A stretch of 64,000 nt of DNA, taken from Streptosporangium sp. NBC_01755 (GTDB taxonomy: Bacteria > Actinomycetota > Actinomycetes > Streptosporangiales > Streptosporangiaceae). Positions 55,913-64,000 of the stretch are shown here, in pieces. The notes below the pieces were generated by a model, which did no database searches, had not been told where the DNA came from, and saw only the letters and a list, made by a program, of their open reading frames with translations. The stretch spans positions 7,254,001-7,318,000 of the forward strand of contig NZ_CP109131.1 of NCBI RefSeq assembly GCF_035917995.1, in the 5' to 3' direction. How positions within the stretch are numbered: position 1 is the first letter of the stretch; every line of letters starts with the position of its first letter. A program made the translations under genes and the position numbers.

Positions 55913-56764
55913 GTGTTCGCCAGCTATCTCATCGGATTACGCGAAGGCTTGGAGGCCGCGCTCGTCGTCTCCGTGCTCGTCGCCCTCCTCGTCAAGAGCG
56001 ATCGGCGTGATCGGCTTCCCCTCGTCTGGGCCGGGGTCGGTGCCGCTCTCGTGCTGTCGATCGCGTTCGGCGCGCTGCTCACCTTCACCGTCGCCCATCT
56101 GGAATACCGGCAGCAGGAGTTGTTCGAGGCGGTCACCTCGCTGCTGGCCACCGTGTTCGTCACCTGGATGATCTTCTGGATGCGGCGGGCCGCCCGTACG
56201 ATCTCCGGCGACCTGCGCGCCAAGCTGAGCGAGGCCCTGGAGGTCGGTGCGATCGCGGTGGTCGTGATGGCCTTCCTCGCCGTGGCGCGCGAGGGCCTGG
56301 AGACCGCGCTGCTGTTCTTCGCCTCGGTGCAGGGCGCCACCACCACCGCCGTCCCGCTGATCGGAATCAGCCTGGGCCTGATCACCGCGGTCCTGCTGGG
56401 CTGGGCGATCTACCGCAGCGCGATGCGGATCAACCTGACCAGGTTCTTCACCTGGACCGGCCTCCTGCTGATCCTGGTCGCCGCCGGAATCTTCAAGTAC
56501 GGCGTGCACGACCTGCAGGAGGCCGCCATCCTGCCGGGCCTGTCCACCTACGCCTTCGACATCAGCGGCGTGCTACCCGCCGACTCCTGGTACGGCACCC
56601 TGCTGTCCGGAATGTTCAACATCACCCCGCAGCCGAGTGCGCTGGAGATGGTGGCGTGGGCCGTATACGCGGTGCCCACGCTTATTCTCTTCCTGCGGCC
56701 GTGGCGTAGTCGCCCGACCCCCTCACCCGCCACTTCTTCGACCGACCCGCAGCCCGCGGGCTGA
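55913..56764 (+). CDS. efeU: Iron permease EfeU (FTR1 family)
   Basis: The 283-residue protein has seven hydrophobic helices and both FTR1 signatures, LREGLEAALV near the start and AREGLETALL near residue 125, whose glutamates bind iron. It imports iron, probably ferric after oxidation, across the cytoplasmic membrane together with EfeO and EfeB. The GTG at 55913 is five bases from GGAG; a GTG at 55907 is embedded in it. It leads the efeUOB operon. Confidence 0.93.
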   Translation: MFASYLIGLREGLEAALVVSVLVALLVKSDRRDRLPLVWAGVGAALVLSIAFGALLTFTVAHLEYRQQELFEAVTSLLATVFVTWMIFWMRRAARTISGDLRAKLSEALEVGAIAVVVMAFLAVAREGLETALLFFASVQGATTTAVPLIGISLGLITAVLLGWAIYRSAMRINLTRFFTWTGLLLILVAAGIFKYGVHDLQEAAILPGLSTYAFDISGVLPADSWYGTLLSGMFNITPQPSALEMVAWAVYAVPTLILFLRPWRSRPTPSPATSSTDPQPAG

Positions 56765-56785
56765 AACCGCCTGAACAGGACGATC

Positions 56786-57940
56786 ATGCGTACTTCCCTT
56801 GCCATCGCCGCGGGTGCAATCGCCTTCACCGGCCTCGTGGCCTGCTCCTCGGAGCCCACCGCGACCACGGCGACCGCGGGTGCGGGAGCCTCCGCCGCCC
56901 CGGCCAAGGGCGGCCCCGTCGCGGTTGCCGCCACCGACACCGAGTGCAAGGTCGCCGTCACCGAGGTGGCCGCGGGCACCTCGACGTTCGCGATCACCAA
57001 CGGCGGAACCAAGGTGACCGAGTTCTACGTCTACGCACCCGGCGACCGGGTCATGGGCGAGGTGGAGAACATCGTGCCGGGCCTGACCCGCGAGGTGATC
57101 GTCGAACTGCCGGCCGGCACCTACGAGACCGCCTGCAAGCCCGGCATGGTCGGCAAGGGCGTCCGCGGTCCGCTCAAGGTCACCGGCGAGCACAAGCCGC
57201 TCAGCGACGACGCCCAGCTCGCCAAGGCGACCGCCGGCTACAAGCGCTACATCAAGTCGCAGAGCGACACGCTGCTGATCAAGGCGCAGGAGTTCGTCGA
57301 CGCGGTCAAGGCCGAGGACATCGAGAAGGCCAAGGCGCTCTTCCCGGTCTCCCGCACCTACTGGGAGCGGATCGAGCCGGTCGCGGAGATCTTCGGCGAC
57401 CTCGACCCGGCCATCGACGCCCGGGAGAACGACGTGGCCGAGGGCGAGGAGTGGACCGGTTTCCACCGGATCGAGAAGGACCTCTGGGTCAAGAAGGACG
57501 TCAGCGAGGACAGCCCGATCGCCGACAAGCTGATGGCCGACATCAAGACCATCGTGGAGCAGTCCAACTCCGCAGAGCTGTCGCCGGTGCTGCTGGCCAA
57601 CGGTGCCAAGGGCCTGCTCGACGAGGTGGCCTCCGGGAAGATCACCGGTGAGGAGGACCGCTACTCGCACACCGACCTGTGGGACTTCGACGCCAACCTG
57701 CAGGGGTCCAAGGCCGCGGTTCAGTCGCTCCGGCCCGTCCTTGAGGAGCGCGCCCCCGAACTGGTGAAGACGCTGGACGAGAAGTTCGCCGGGGCCGAGG
57801 CCGCGCTCGGCGCGCACCAGAAGGGCGACGGCTGGAAGCTGCACACCGAGCTGTCCAAGGACGACCTCAAGAAGCTGTCAGATGCGATCAACGCGCTCGC
57901 CGAGCCGATCAGTAAGATCGCCGCGGTGGTGGCAAAGTAA
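56786..57940 (+). CDS. efeO: Iron uptake lipoprotein EfeO
   Basis: The 384-residue protein begins with a lipoprotein signal (TGLVAC). An N-terminal cupredoxin-like domain (about 50-135, with TYETACKPGM) is followed by the imelysin/peptidase-M75 domain with the metal motif GFHRIEKDLW (HxxE). It is thought to capture iron outside the membrane and pass it to EfeU. It lies 21 bases after efeU. Confidence 0.93.
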   Translation: MRTSLAIAAGAIAFTGLVACSSEPTATTATAGAGASAAPAKGGPVAVAATDTECKVAVTEVAAGTSTFAITNGGTKVTEFYVYAPGDRVMGEVENIVPGLTREVIVELPAGTYETACKPGMVGKGVRGPLKVTGEHKPLSDDAQLAKATAGYKRYIKSQSDTLLIKAQEFVDAVKAEDIEKAKALFPVSRTYWERIEPVAEIFGDLDPAIDARENDVAEGEEWTGFHRIEKDLWVKKDVSEDSPIADKLMADIKTIVEQSNSAELSPVLLANGAKGLLDEVASGKITGEEDRYSHTDLWDFDANLQGSKAAVQSLRPVLEERAPELVKTLDEKFAGAEAALGAHQKGDGWKLHTELSKDDLKKLSDAINALAEPISKIAAVVAK

Positions 57941-57968
57941 CGATCGTCCCAGGTAGGGGAGGGGTGCG

Positions 57969-59231
57969 ATGAGCGAGCGGATCAGCCGCAGGAAGCTGTT
58001 CGGCATGGGCGCGGCCGGCGCGGCCGGCGTGGCGGTCGCCGGAGCGGGCGTGATCGCGGTGCGAGGGGTCGGCGACGAGCCGACGCCCACCACGGTCGCC
58101 TCCGTCTCCGACGCGATCCCCTTCTACGGCGAGCATCAGGCGGGCATCGTCACCCCGGCGCAGGACCGGCTGCACTTCGTCTCCTTTGACGTCATCACCG
58201 AGAAGAAGGCGGAGTTGGCCGAGCTGCTCCAGGAGTGGACCGCCGCCGCGGCCAGGATGACGCAGGGCCAGGAGGCAGGCACGTTCGGCGCGGTCGGCGG
58301 CCAGCCGGAGGCGCCGCCGGACGACACCGGCGAGGCCCTCGGCCTGCCCGCCTCGGGGCTGACGCTGACCGTCGGCTTCGGCGGCTCACTGTTCGACGAC
58401 CGGTTCGGGCTGGCCTCGCGCAGACCGGCCGGGCTGGCCGACCTGCCGCACCTGCCCGGCGACGCGCTGCTGCCGGAGATCTCCGGCGGTGACCTGTGCG
58501 TGCAGGCGTGCGCGCACGACCCGCAGGTGGCGGTGCACGCCATCCGTAACCTGGCGCGCATCGGCTTCGGCCGGGTCTCGGTGCGCTGGTCCCAGCTCGG
58601 CTTCGGCCGCACCTCGTCGACCTCGCGCGCGCAGGCGACGCCGCGCAACCTGATGGGGTTCAAGGACGGCACGGCCAACCTCAAGCTGGAGGACGTGGCG
58701 CTGCTGAAGGAGCAGCTCTGGGCGGGGTCCGGTGACGGCCCCGACTGGATGACCGGCGGCAGTTACCTGGTCACCCGCAAGATCCGGATGCTGGTCGAGA
58801 CCTGGGACCGGGCGCCGCTGGCCGAGCAGGAGCAGATCTTCGGCCGGGACAAGGGGGAGGGGGCGCCACTGGGCAAGAAGGGCGAGTTCGAGGCGATCGA
58901 CTTCGAGGTCAAGGGCCCCGACGGGCAGGCCCTGATCTTCGACGACGCGCACGTACGGCTCGCCCACCCGTCCCACAACGGCGGCGCGCACCTGCTGCGC
59001 CGCGGCTACAACTACGTGGACGGCTCCGACGGCCTGGGCCGGCTGGACGCCGGGCTGTTCTTCATGGCCTACCAGCGAGACCCCCACCGCCAGTTCGTCA
59101 CCGTGCAGCGCTCCCTGGCGGGCAAGGACTCCCTCAACGAGTACATCAAGCACGTCTCCAGCGCCCTGTTCGCCTGCCCGCCCGGCGTACGCGACGCGGG
59201 CGACTACTGGGGCCGAGCCCTGTTCTCCTGA
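57969..59231 (+). CDS. efeB: Deferrochelatase/peroxidase EfeB (DyP type)
   Basis: The 420-residue protein has a Tat signal (SRRKLFGMGAAG). Its DyP-peroxidase domain carries the GFKDGTAN motif with the catalytic Asp, and a later heme-ligand region RLAHPSHNGG. EfeB is exported with heme, oxidises ferrous iron and can take iron from heme. GTAGGGGAGGG gives a good ribosome site. It closes the operon. Confidence 0.93.
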   Translation: MSERISRRKLFGMGAAGAAGVAVAGAGVIAVRGVGDEPTPTTVASVSDAIPFYGEHQAGIVTPAQDRLHFVSFDVITEKKAELAELLQEWTAAAARMTQGQEAGTFGAVGGQPEAPPDDTGEALGLPASGLTLTVGFGGSLFDDRFGLASRRPAGLADLPHLPGDALLPEISGGDLCVQACAHDPQVAVHAIRNLARIGFGRVSVRWSQLGFGRTSSTSRAQATPRNLMGFKDGTANLKLEDVALLKEQLWAGSGDGPDWMTGGSYLVTRKIRMLVETWDRAPLAEQEQIFGRDKGEGAPLGKKGEFEAIDFEVKGPDGQALIFDDAHVRLAHPSHNGGAHLLRRGYNYVDGSDGLGRLDAGLFFMAYQRDPHRQFVTVQRSLAGKDSLNEYIKHVSSALFACPPGVRDAGDYWGRALFS

Positions 59232-59291
59232 GCGCCGAGGCCGGGGTGGGGCGGGGACTCGGAAAGTGCCGTCATTTTGACCGGTGGTAGG

Positions 59292-59903
59292 TCAGCGCAG
59301 AGTCCGGCAGAACATGTCGAGGGTGATCTCGATGATCTCGGTCGTGTCTTCCGCGCCGGGGCCGCCGGAGGACTCCGACACGAGGCGCCGGGTGCCCGCA
59401 CGGAGCACGCCCCACGCGAGTTCGGCCCGCAGCGCGGGATGGTCACATCCCGCTTCGCGGAGCACGTCGCCGAGCGGCTCGATGAGCGACTCGTGCAGCT
59501 CGTTCAGCCGGGCCTGGCACTCGGGCGGCAGTCCGAGCGTCTGCGTCGCCGGGACCAGCGCGTAGTCGGGGCTGCCGACGAACTCCAGCGCGATCCTGCC
59601 GTACGCCCGGACCCGCTCGTCGAGCGACATGGCGGGCCCGTCGGACGTGGGCTCCGCCACGGTGGCGCGCAGGCGGCCGGCCCAGCGTGGGAAGGCCTCC
59701 TCGGTGAGCTGGGCGAGGATGTCGGCGGTGGAGGAGAAGTAGCGGTAGACGCTCGATCGGGCCAGGCCGATCCTGGCGCCCACCGCCGCCGGGGTGAGCG
59801 CGTGCACACCCTGCGCGGCCAAGATCTCGCGCGCCGCCTCCAGCAGGGCGGCATGCTGGTTGGCCCGATGGTCGGCGACGGTCGCCGCGCTGATCCTTGG
59901 CAT
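59292..59903 (-). CDS. TetR-family transcriptional regulator
   Basis: The 203-residue protein has an N-terminal TetR HTH (ALTPAAVGARIGLARSSVYRYF) and a helical ligand domain. Its ATG immediately follows the TAG of the exporter gene, with AGGAGG inside the exporter's last codons. It was probably the repressor of the drug exporter upstream, which is now truncated. Confidence 0.88.
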   Translation of the reverse strand: MPRISAATVADHRANQHAALLEAAREILAAQGVHALTPAAVGARIGLARSSVYRYFSSTADILAQLTEEAFPRWAGRLRATVAEPTSDGPAMSLDERVRAYGRIALEFVGSPDYALVPATQTLGLPPECQARLNELHESLIEPLGDVLREAGCDHPALRAELAWGVLRAGTRRLVSESSGGPGAEDTTEIIEITLDMFCRTLR

Positions 59904-61325
59904 CTACACCTCCTGGTGGCGCCCTCCAGTATCCGGCTCGGGCGTCCCTGCTCCGTCCCCGTCATTGTCCCCGTCCCCGTCCCCGTCCCCGTCCTCGCGG
60001 TCCAGGGTGGGAGCGGCAGTGCGCGGGAGCAGGAACGTGAGGCCGAGCCCGGCCAGCAGGAGCAGCCCGGTGATGACCGGCACCCTGCGGGTCGCCTCCG
60101 CAGCGCCCGCGACCGCCGCCGCGTGGACGGCTGGATCGCTCAGCCCCGGGATGGCCGCACCACCGCTCTCCTGCACGGCGTTCGCCACGCTCGTGCGGAC
60201 CTGCTCCGGGTAGGCCGCCATGTTCTTCTCGACCGACGAGCCGAGTCCGGTGACCAGCACCCCGCCCAGGACGGCGACTCCCAGCCCCGCACCGAACTGG
60301 CGGATCGCGCTCTGCAACCCGGAGGCCTGACCCGACTGCCGGGCGGGCACGTCGGCCATCAGCACACTCGTGAGCTGGGCCGTGGCGAAGCCGATGCCTA
60401 TGCCGTAGACGAGCATCCAGGGCACGAGCCGCCACAGGCTCATGCCGGCCTCGCGGGAGAGGCCGATGCCGATGGCGCCCACGACCTCCAGGGCGAGGCC
60501 GATCTGCACGACCGTCCGTGAGCTCGACTTCTTGGTCAGACTGGGGACCACGCCGCCGGCCAGGAAGGCGCCGATGACGAGGGTGGCGATGATGAGGCCG
60601 GCCGTGAACGCGCTGTGGCCGAGCGCCGACTGCAGGAACAGCGGCAGCACCAGGATCACGCCGAACTCGCCCAGTGTCACGATCATCGCGGCTATCGCGC
60701 CGTAGCGGAAGCCGGGCAGCGTGAACAGCGTCAGGTCGATCAGCACGGGGCGCCCGGCCCGCTCGCGTCGCCGCTCCAGCAGAATGAAGGCGGCCACGGC
60801 CAGGATGCCGATGCCGAACGCGAAGGGCACCGGGGAGACCCCCTCGAACCGCAGTCCGAAGAGTTCGGCGGTCCGCAGGGGAGTGAGCCAGCCGTACTTC
60901 TGACCCTCGATGAGGCCGAAGACGATGGAGAACATGCCCAGCACGATCAGCACGATGCCCAGAGGGTCGTGACCGGTGGCCCGATCCTTGCGGGAGGCGG
61001 GGATGCGCAGTGCGCCGAGCAGGACCAGCGCGCCGATGGGCAGGTTGATCCAGAACGCCGCGCGCCAGCCGTAGTCGGTGACCAGCCAGCCACCGAGCAG
61101 CGGCCCGATGGCGGTCATGCCGCCGACGATCGAGCCCCAGATCGCGAATCCGATCACCCGTTGCCTGCCGAAGTAGGTGGAGTTGATGATCGCGAGCGTC
61201 ATGGGGATGGCCATCGCGGCGCCCACTCCCTGGATCCCTCTGGCCCCGATCAGTATCGCGCCGCTCCCCGCGATCGCCGCCAGCAGGCTTGCCACCAGGA
61301 AGACCGCGATGCCCGCGGCGAACAG
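59904..61325 (-). pseudogene. DHA2-type (EmrB/QacA) MFS exporter missing its 5' end
   Basis: The frame has most of a 14-helix drug exporter: IGARGIQGVGAAMAIPMTLA (motif C region), GPLLGGWLVTDYGWRAAFWI and the late helices, ending in an Asp/Gly repeat (DGDGDGD). At 61325 the family match starts abruptly in the middle of a helix (FAAGIAVFLVASLL). The first two or three helices and motif A are absent, replaced by the end of an unrelated gene. An ATG-like start at 61295 could still give a partial protein, unlikely to transport. Confidence 0.75.
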
Positions 61326-61652
61326 TCAGTGACCCTGTACGTAGAAGTAGGTCTTCGTAAAGTCGCGGGATGCCAGTGCGTCCGTGCGGATGGCCCAGAT
61401 CACGAAGGCGACGTCGCCCCAGATCATGTCGGCGTCGGTGTCCTCGCCGAGTTGCAGGAGGGTGACCCATTGGCTCGCCTCGGCGTGGAACGTGGGGTCG
61501 CCGTACCAGCCGGCGCCCGCGTTGTGGGCCGCCTCCGCTTCGACCGGGTTCTGGAAGGCGACGGAGTAGCCGCCCACGCGGCGCAGGGGATCTGGGAGCT
61601 TCTCGCGTACGAGCTCCGCGTAGTCCCTCAACCAGTTCCGCATGTCGATCAT
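61326..61652 (-). CDS. Short DUF1963/YwqG-like protein
   Basis: The 108-residue product (LRRVGGYSVAFQNPVE, later WVTLLQLGEDTDADMIWGDV and VIWAIRTDALASRDF) looks like the C-terminal part of DUF1963 proteins, which are usually over 200 residues. It is therefore probably a shortened copy. A GTGGGAAAGAG stretch precedes the ATG. Its stop is the last codon before the exporter remnant, marking the rearrangement point. Function unknown. Confidence 0.5.
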   Translation of the reverse strand: MIDMRNWLRDYAELVREKLPDPLRRVGGYSVAFQNPVEAEAAHNAGAGWYGDPTFHAEASQWVTLLQLGEDTDADMIWGDVAFVIWAIRTDALASRDFTKTYFYVQGH

Positions 61653-62225
61653 TCTCGTGTGGGAAAGAGGGACTCGTTAAGGTGGTGCAGGTGGTAGTGG
61701 AGGCGGACGTCCAACTAGTTTCTCGGACAAGTAGAGCGCTTAGCGCCACTCATTGGTGCGGGTCTCGTGCGGGGCGGGAGGTCAAAAGCACGCCGAGGGC
61801 GAGTGGGGGATTCGGGGCCGCTCAGCGGTATCGGGCCGCGCGAGGCCCTTGCCGGGTGGGCGGCTGCCGAGGTCCACAGGGCGGTGCGGTAACGGGTTAT
61901 CTCCGATCGGGAGCGGGGACAAATCGGTCCTATCGCCACGAAAAGCAACTCACCTGAGGGGCAGGAACGACAGCCTCCTTGATCTGGGTGATACGGCACG
62001 CTGGTGGTGTGCCGTATCACCCAGATCAAGGAAAACCGCCGATCGCCACCCCTGCGCCCCCACTCAGCGCCCACTATGCCCCGCTTCGACCCCTCGCTGA
62101 ATCCCCGACGTCCACTCCTGACACCAGCCACCACCGCACCGTCGTGCACGGACCGGTGCTGATGAGCGGTCCCAAGCCCTCACCCGCCCTACCCGAATTA
62201 ATCAGGTGCTGATCGGCGTCATGGC
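61653..62225. other. Gap with a long palindrome, no gene seen
   Basis: Besides the inverted repeat at 61977-62031, the stretch contains only short, poorly coded frames. GGTCAAAAGC and GGGTTATC segments have no assigned role. Confidence 0.5.
61977..62031. repeat. Perfect inverted repeat, 23-base arms, 9-base loop
   Basis: The left arm (61977-61999) starts CCTTGATCTGGGTGATACGG and the right arm (62009-62031) is its exact complement. No T-run follows on either strand, so it is not a standard terminator. Such a long perfect palindrome suggests an element end, a recombination site or a highly stable RNA hairpin. Confidence 0.95.
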
Positions 62226-62355
62226 TCATGATTCCTCGGTATCGGAATCGGTGAACGCTCGTAGCCGTAGCCGTAGCCGTAGCCACATCGCCACGTTGTC
62301 GGCGAACCAGGCGAAGAAGTCGCTGTCCCGCTTACCGGCGTAACGGACATTCCCC
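62226..62355 (-). other. Possible 3' coding fragment with Leu-Arg repeat
   Basis: The minus strand reads RYAGKRDSDFFAWFADNVAM, then WLRLRLRLRAF, and ends at a TGA at 62226. It looks like the end of a real protein whose upstream part is lost. I cannot name the family. The Leu-Arg run is encoded by the hexanucleotide repeat at 62261. Confidence 0.3.
62261..62284. repeat. Hexanucleotide tandem repeat, four copies of GTAGCC
   Basis: Four perfect GTAGCC units lie 135 bases upstream of the group II intron. They encode Leu-Arg pairs on the minus strand. Confidence 0.95.
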
Positions 62356-62418
62356 CGTACCCTCTGTGCCAAGCTCAAGCGGGACACGCGGGGATGAAGT
62401 TCCTACTGAGCCGATCAT

Positions 62419-64000
62419 GTGCGCCCAGTAGAACTGGAGGTGAAGCCGTGACATAGCGGCTGATCTGCATGTTCGTAAGCTCGTCGTCGCTTGCCGGTGA
62501 AAGTCCGGTCCGGGTAGCTGCCAGGAGGCCCGGTAGCAGGCTGGCGGCTTCGTCTGGAAACGGGCGGGGTCGAAGCCCAGCGTCAAAAGCCCTTAAGGGG
62601 GAGCGACGATGCGGTCCGTAGCATGACGCGAAGCCTGCGGCGTCGTTACTCAGCCGTCTTCGGACGGGACAAGGGAGAGCCGAGCCCCTCGTGATCGGGG
62701 TGAAGGCCATGGAAGCGGCGAAGAGCCTGGAAATTGCAGCCGCGAAGAACTCCCCGGCGTATGGGGCGCGGAACGTATCGATAGTGACGGCGGGAACTGG
62801 GGAGGCCCTCCCCGGCCCGGTGACCTGCGGAAGGTGTTACCGGAGCGTGGCGTCCTATAACCGGTCAACGCCGGGAAGTGGATTGCTGGCCGGGTGGGCG
62901 TCGGAGGCGGCCGTAGTACTGCTTGAGCCGACCGGACAACATAACCGGCGGTGAGGGAAGGGCCGCTACTTCGTCGATGCATATTGAGGTGGAGGAGGGG
63001 CTCGGTGAGTGCCGTTTTGGCTATTCCCGCCGCCGTGGGGCCGCGTGTTCCGCGTGATCCGGTCCGCGCCTTGCAGCATGTGCTCTACCGGGCGGCCAAG
63101 GCCGATCCCGGACGTCGGTTCCACGCGCTCATGGACAAGGTCTATCGCAGAGACGTTCTGGAGCGCGGGTGGGTCATGGTGCGCAGCAACAACGGCGCAC
63201 CGGGCATCGACGCGACCACGCTGGCCGACATCGAGGAGTACGGGATCGTCCGGCTTCTTGAGGAGTTGGCCGCGGAACTTCGGCAGGGCCGGTATCGGCC
63301 ATTGCCCGCGCGCCGGGTGATGATCCCCAAGCCTGGGCTGAAGGACGAGTACCGGCCGTTGTCGATTCCCGCTGTTCGGGATCGGATCGTGCAGGCCGCT
63401 GTGAAGATCGTGTTCGAACCGGTCTTCGAGGCGGACATGGCTGATTGCTCATTCGGGTTTCGCCCGAAGCGCTCAGCACACGATGCTCTGCAAGTGCTCA
63501 TTGAGGAGCAGGCGCGGGGCCGCCGGTGGGTGGTCGAGACGGACATCGCCAACTGCTTTTCGGCGATTCCGCACGATGAGTTGATGCGTGCGATCGAGGA
63601 ACGCGTCTGCGATCAGTCGCTCCTGAAGCTCCTGCGGGTGATTCTGCGCGCCGGGGTGATGGAGGACGGACAGATCCGGCGAGAGGTCACCGGCACGCCA
63701 CAAGGCGGCGTGGTTTCACCCGTCCTCTGTAACGTCTACCTGCACCGATTGGATCGGGCGTGGGACGAGGCGGACGGCGTGCTGGCCCGCTATGCCGACG
63801 ACGCGATCGTGATGTGCTGGTCCCGCGGTCAAGCCGAGCGGGCCCTGGCCCGCCTGACGGAGCTGCTGGCGGCACTCGGTTTGGAGCCGAAGGCCGCCAA
63901 GACCCGCATCGTGCACCTGGAGGTCGGTGGGGAAGGCCTGGACTTCCTGGGCTTTCACCACCGGCTGGTGCGCTCACGCGGGTTCAACGGGAAACGGCCG
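62419..64000 (+). mobile_element. Group II intron, 5' part (cut by window end)
   Basis: The intron begins with GTGCG at 62419, the group II 5' consensus. A long structured RNA follows, including GGTGAAAGTCCGGTCC and paired segments, and then a maturase/reverse-transcriptase ORF from 63005. Domains V and VI lie beyond the window. The upstream exon is non-coding or pseudogene-like DNA, so insertion probably did no harm. The element is mobile through reverse transcription into DNA targets. Confidence 0.85.
63005..64000 (+). CDS. ltrA: Group II intron reverse transcriptase/maturase (partial, C-terminus outside)
   Basis: A GTG behind GGAGGAGGGG opens 332 codons to the window edge. It contains the RT blocks in order: WVMVRSNNGAPGIDATTLAD (RT0-1), RRVMIPKPGLKDEYRPLSIP (RT2), DCSFGFRPKRSAHDAL (RT3), VVETDIANCFSAIPHD (RT4), GTPQGGVVSPVLCNVYLHRL, the catalytic YADDAIVM (RT5) and LDFLGFHHR (RT7). 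It is intact as far as seen. It helps the intron RNA fold, splice and copy itself into new sites. The gene name is by analogy to the Lactococcus maturase. Confidence 0.93.
   Translation, partial: MSAVLAIPAAVGPRVPRDPVRALQHVLYRAAKADPGRRFHALMDKVYRRDVLERGWVMVRSNNGAPGIDATTLADIEEYGIVRLLEELAAELRQGRYRPLPARRVMIPKPGLKDEYRPLSIPAVRDRIVQAAVKIVFEPVFEADMADCSFGFRPKRSAHDALQVLIEEQARGRRWVVETDIANCFSAIPHDELMRAIEERVCDQSLLKLLRVILRAGVMEDGQIRREVTGTPQGGVVSPVLCNVYLHRLDRAWDEADGVLARYADDAIVMCWSRGQAERALARLTELLAALGLEPKAAKTRIVHLEVGGEGLDFLGFHHRLVRSRGFNGKRP

Noticed and set aside
59962-61749. A 595-residue frame antisense-shifted over the exporter
   Set aside because: It is the out-of-frame shadow of the MFS exporter, rich in Arg/His/Gly, with no motif.

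Overview
The window is very GC-rich, with GTG starts, GTGA gene overlaps, Tat signals and IdeR/DtxR-type iron boxes. This points to a filamentous actinomycete, possibly of the Streptosporangiaceae; no rRNA or marker gene is present to fix the genus.

Layout. Bases 1-9.5 kb hold mostly housekeeping genes: a PlsC-type acyltransferase cut by the window edge, a probable small RNA or attenuator, a tyrosine recombinase, a GNAT, an AlkZ-like protein, a leucine-rich-repeat protein, a MurG-type glycosyltransferase, a primary-type sigma factor and a secreted repeat protein. Bases 9.7-14.1 kb hold a redox island: a zinc alcohol dehydrogenase coupled to an HTH/flavin-split-barrel regulator, divergent from cydAB. 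Bases 14.1-21.5 kb carry a HAD hydrolase, a uridine-kinase-like protein, a DUF4132 gene, a large partner gene broken by two frameshifts, and an HTH-TPR regulator behind a short leader ORF.

Bases 21.7-42.0 kb are an iron-regulated siderophore locus: two FecCD permeases, an EntS-like exporter, panD, salicylate synthase, a 4,058-residue NRPS (C-A-PCP, C-A-PCP, C-A-nMT-PCP, C-PCP), a lipoprotein ferri-siderophore receptor and an N-hydroxylating monooxygenase. Five good iron boxes sit in its promoters. Pocket residues read by eye suggest glycine, beta-alanine and N5-hydroxyornithine (N-methylated). PanD would supply beta-alanine and the monooxygenase hydroxyornithine, so a salicyl-capped mixed hydroxamate is predicted. 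The salicylate-AMP ligase, aryl carrier protein, transporter ATPase, MbtH protein and thioesterase are not in the window.

Bases 42.1-53 kb are a zone of gene decay: head or tail fragments of DUF2000, AraC, ISL3 transposase, DoxX, P450 and ECF sigma genes meet at deletion-like junctions, and an rtcB gene is interrupted by an intein and then truncated. Between the scars lie a Cys-rich secreted peptide, a run of very small genes, a striking structured element with a tRNA T-arm motif, a TerD-like large protein and an ECF41 sigma factor with an epimerase.

Bases 53-64 kb hold a Tat-exported PhoX-like protein, a self-regulated SDR-TetR pair, the efeUOB iron uptake operon, a TetR with a 5'-truncated DHA2 exporter, a 23-bp-arm palindrome and the 5' part of a group II intron with its reverse transcriptase, cut by the window end.
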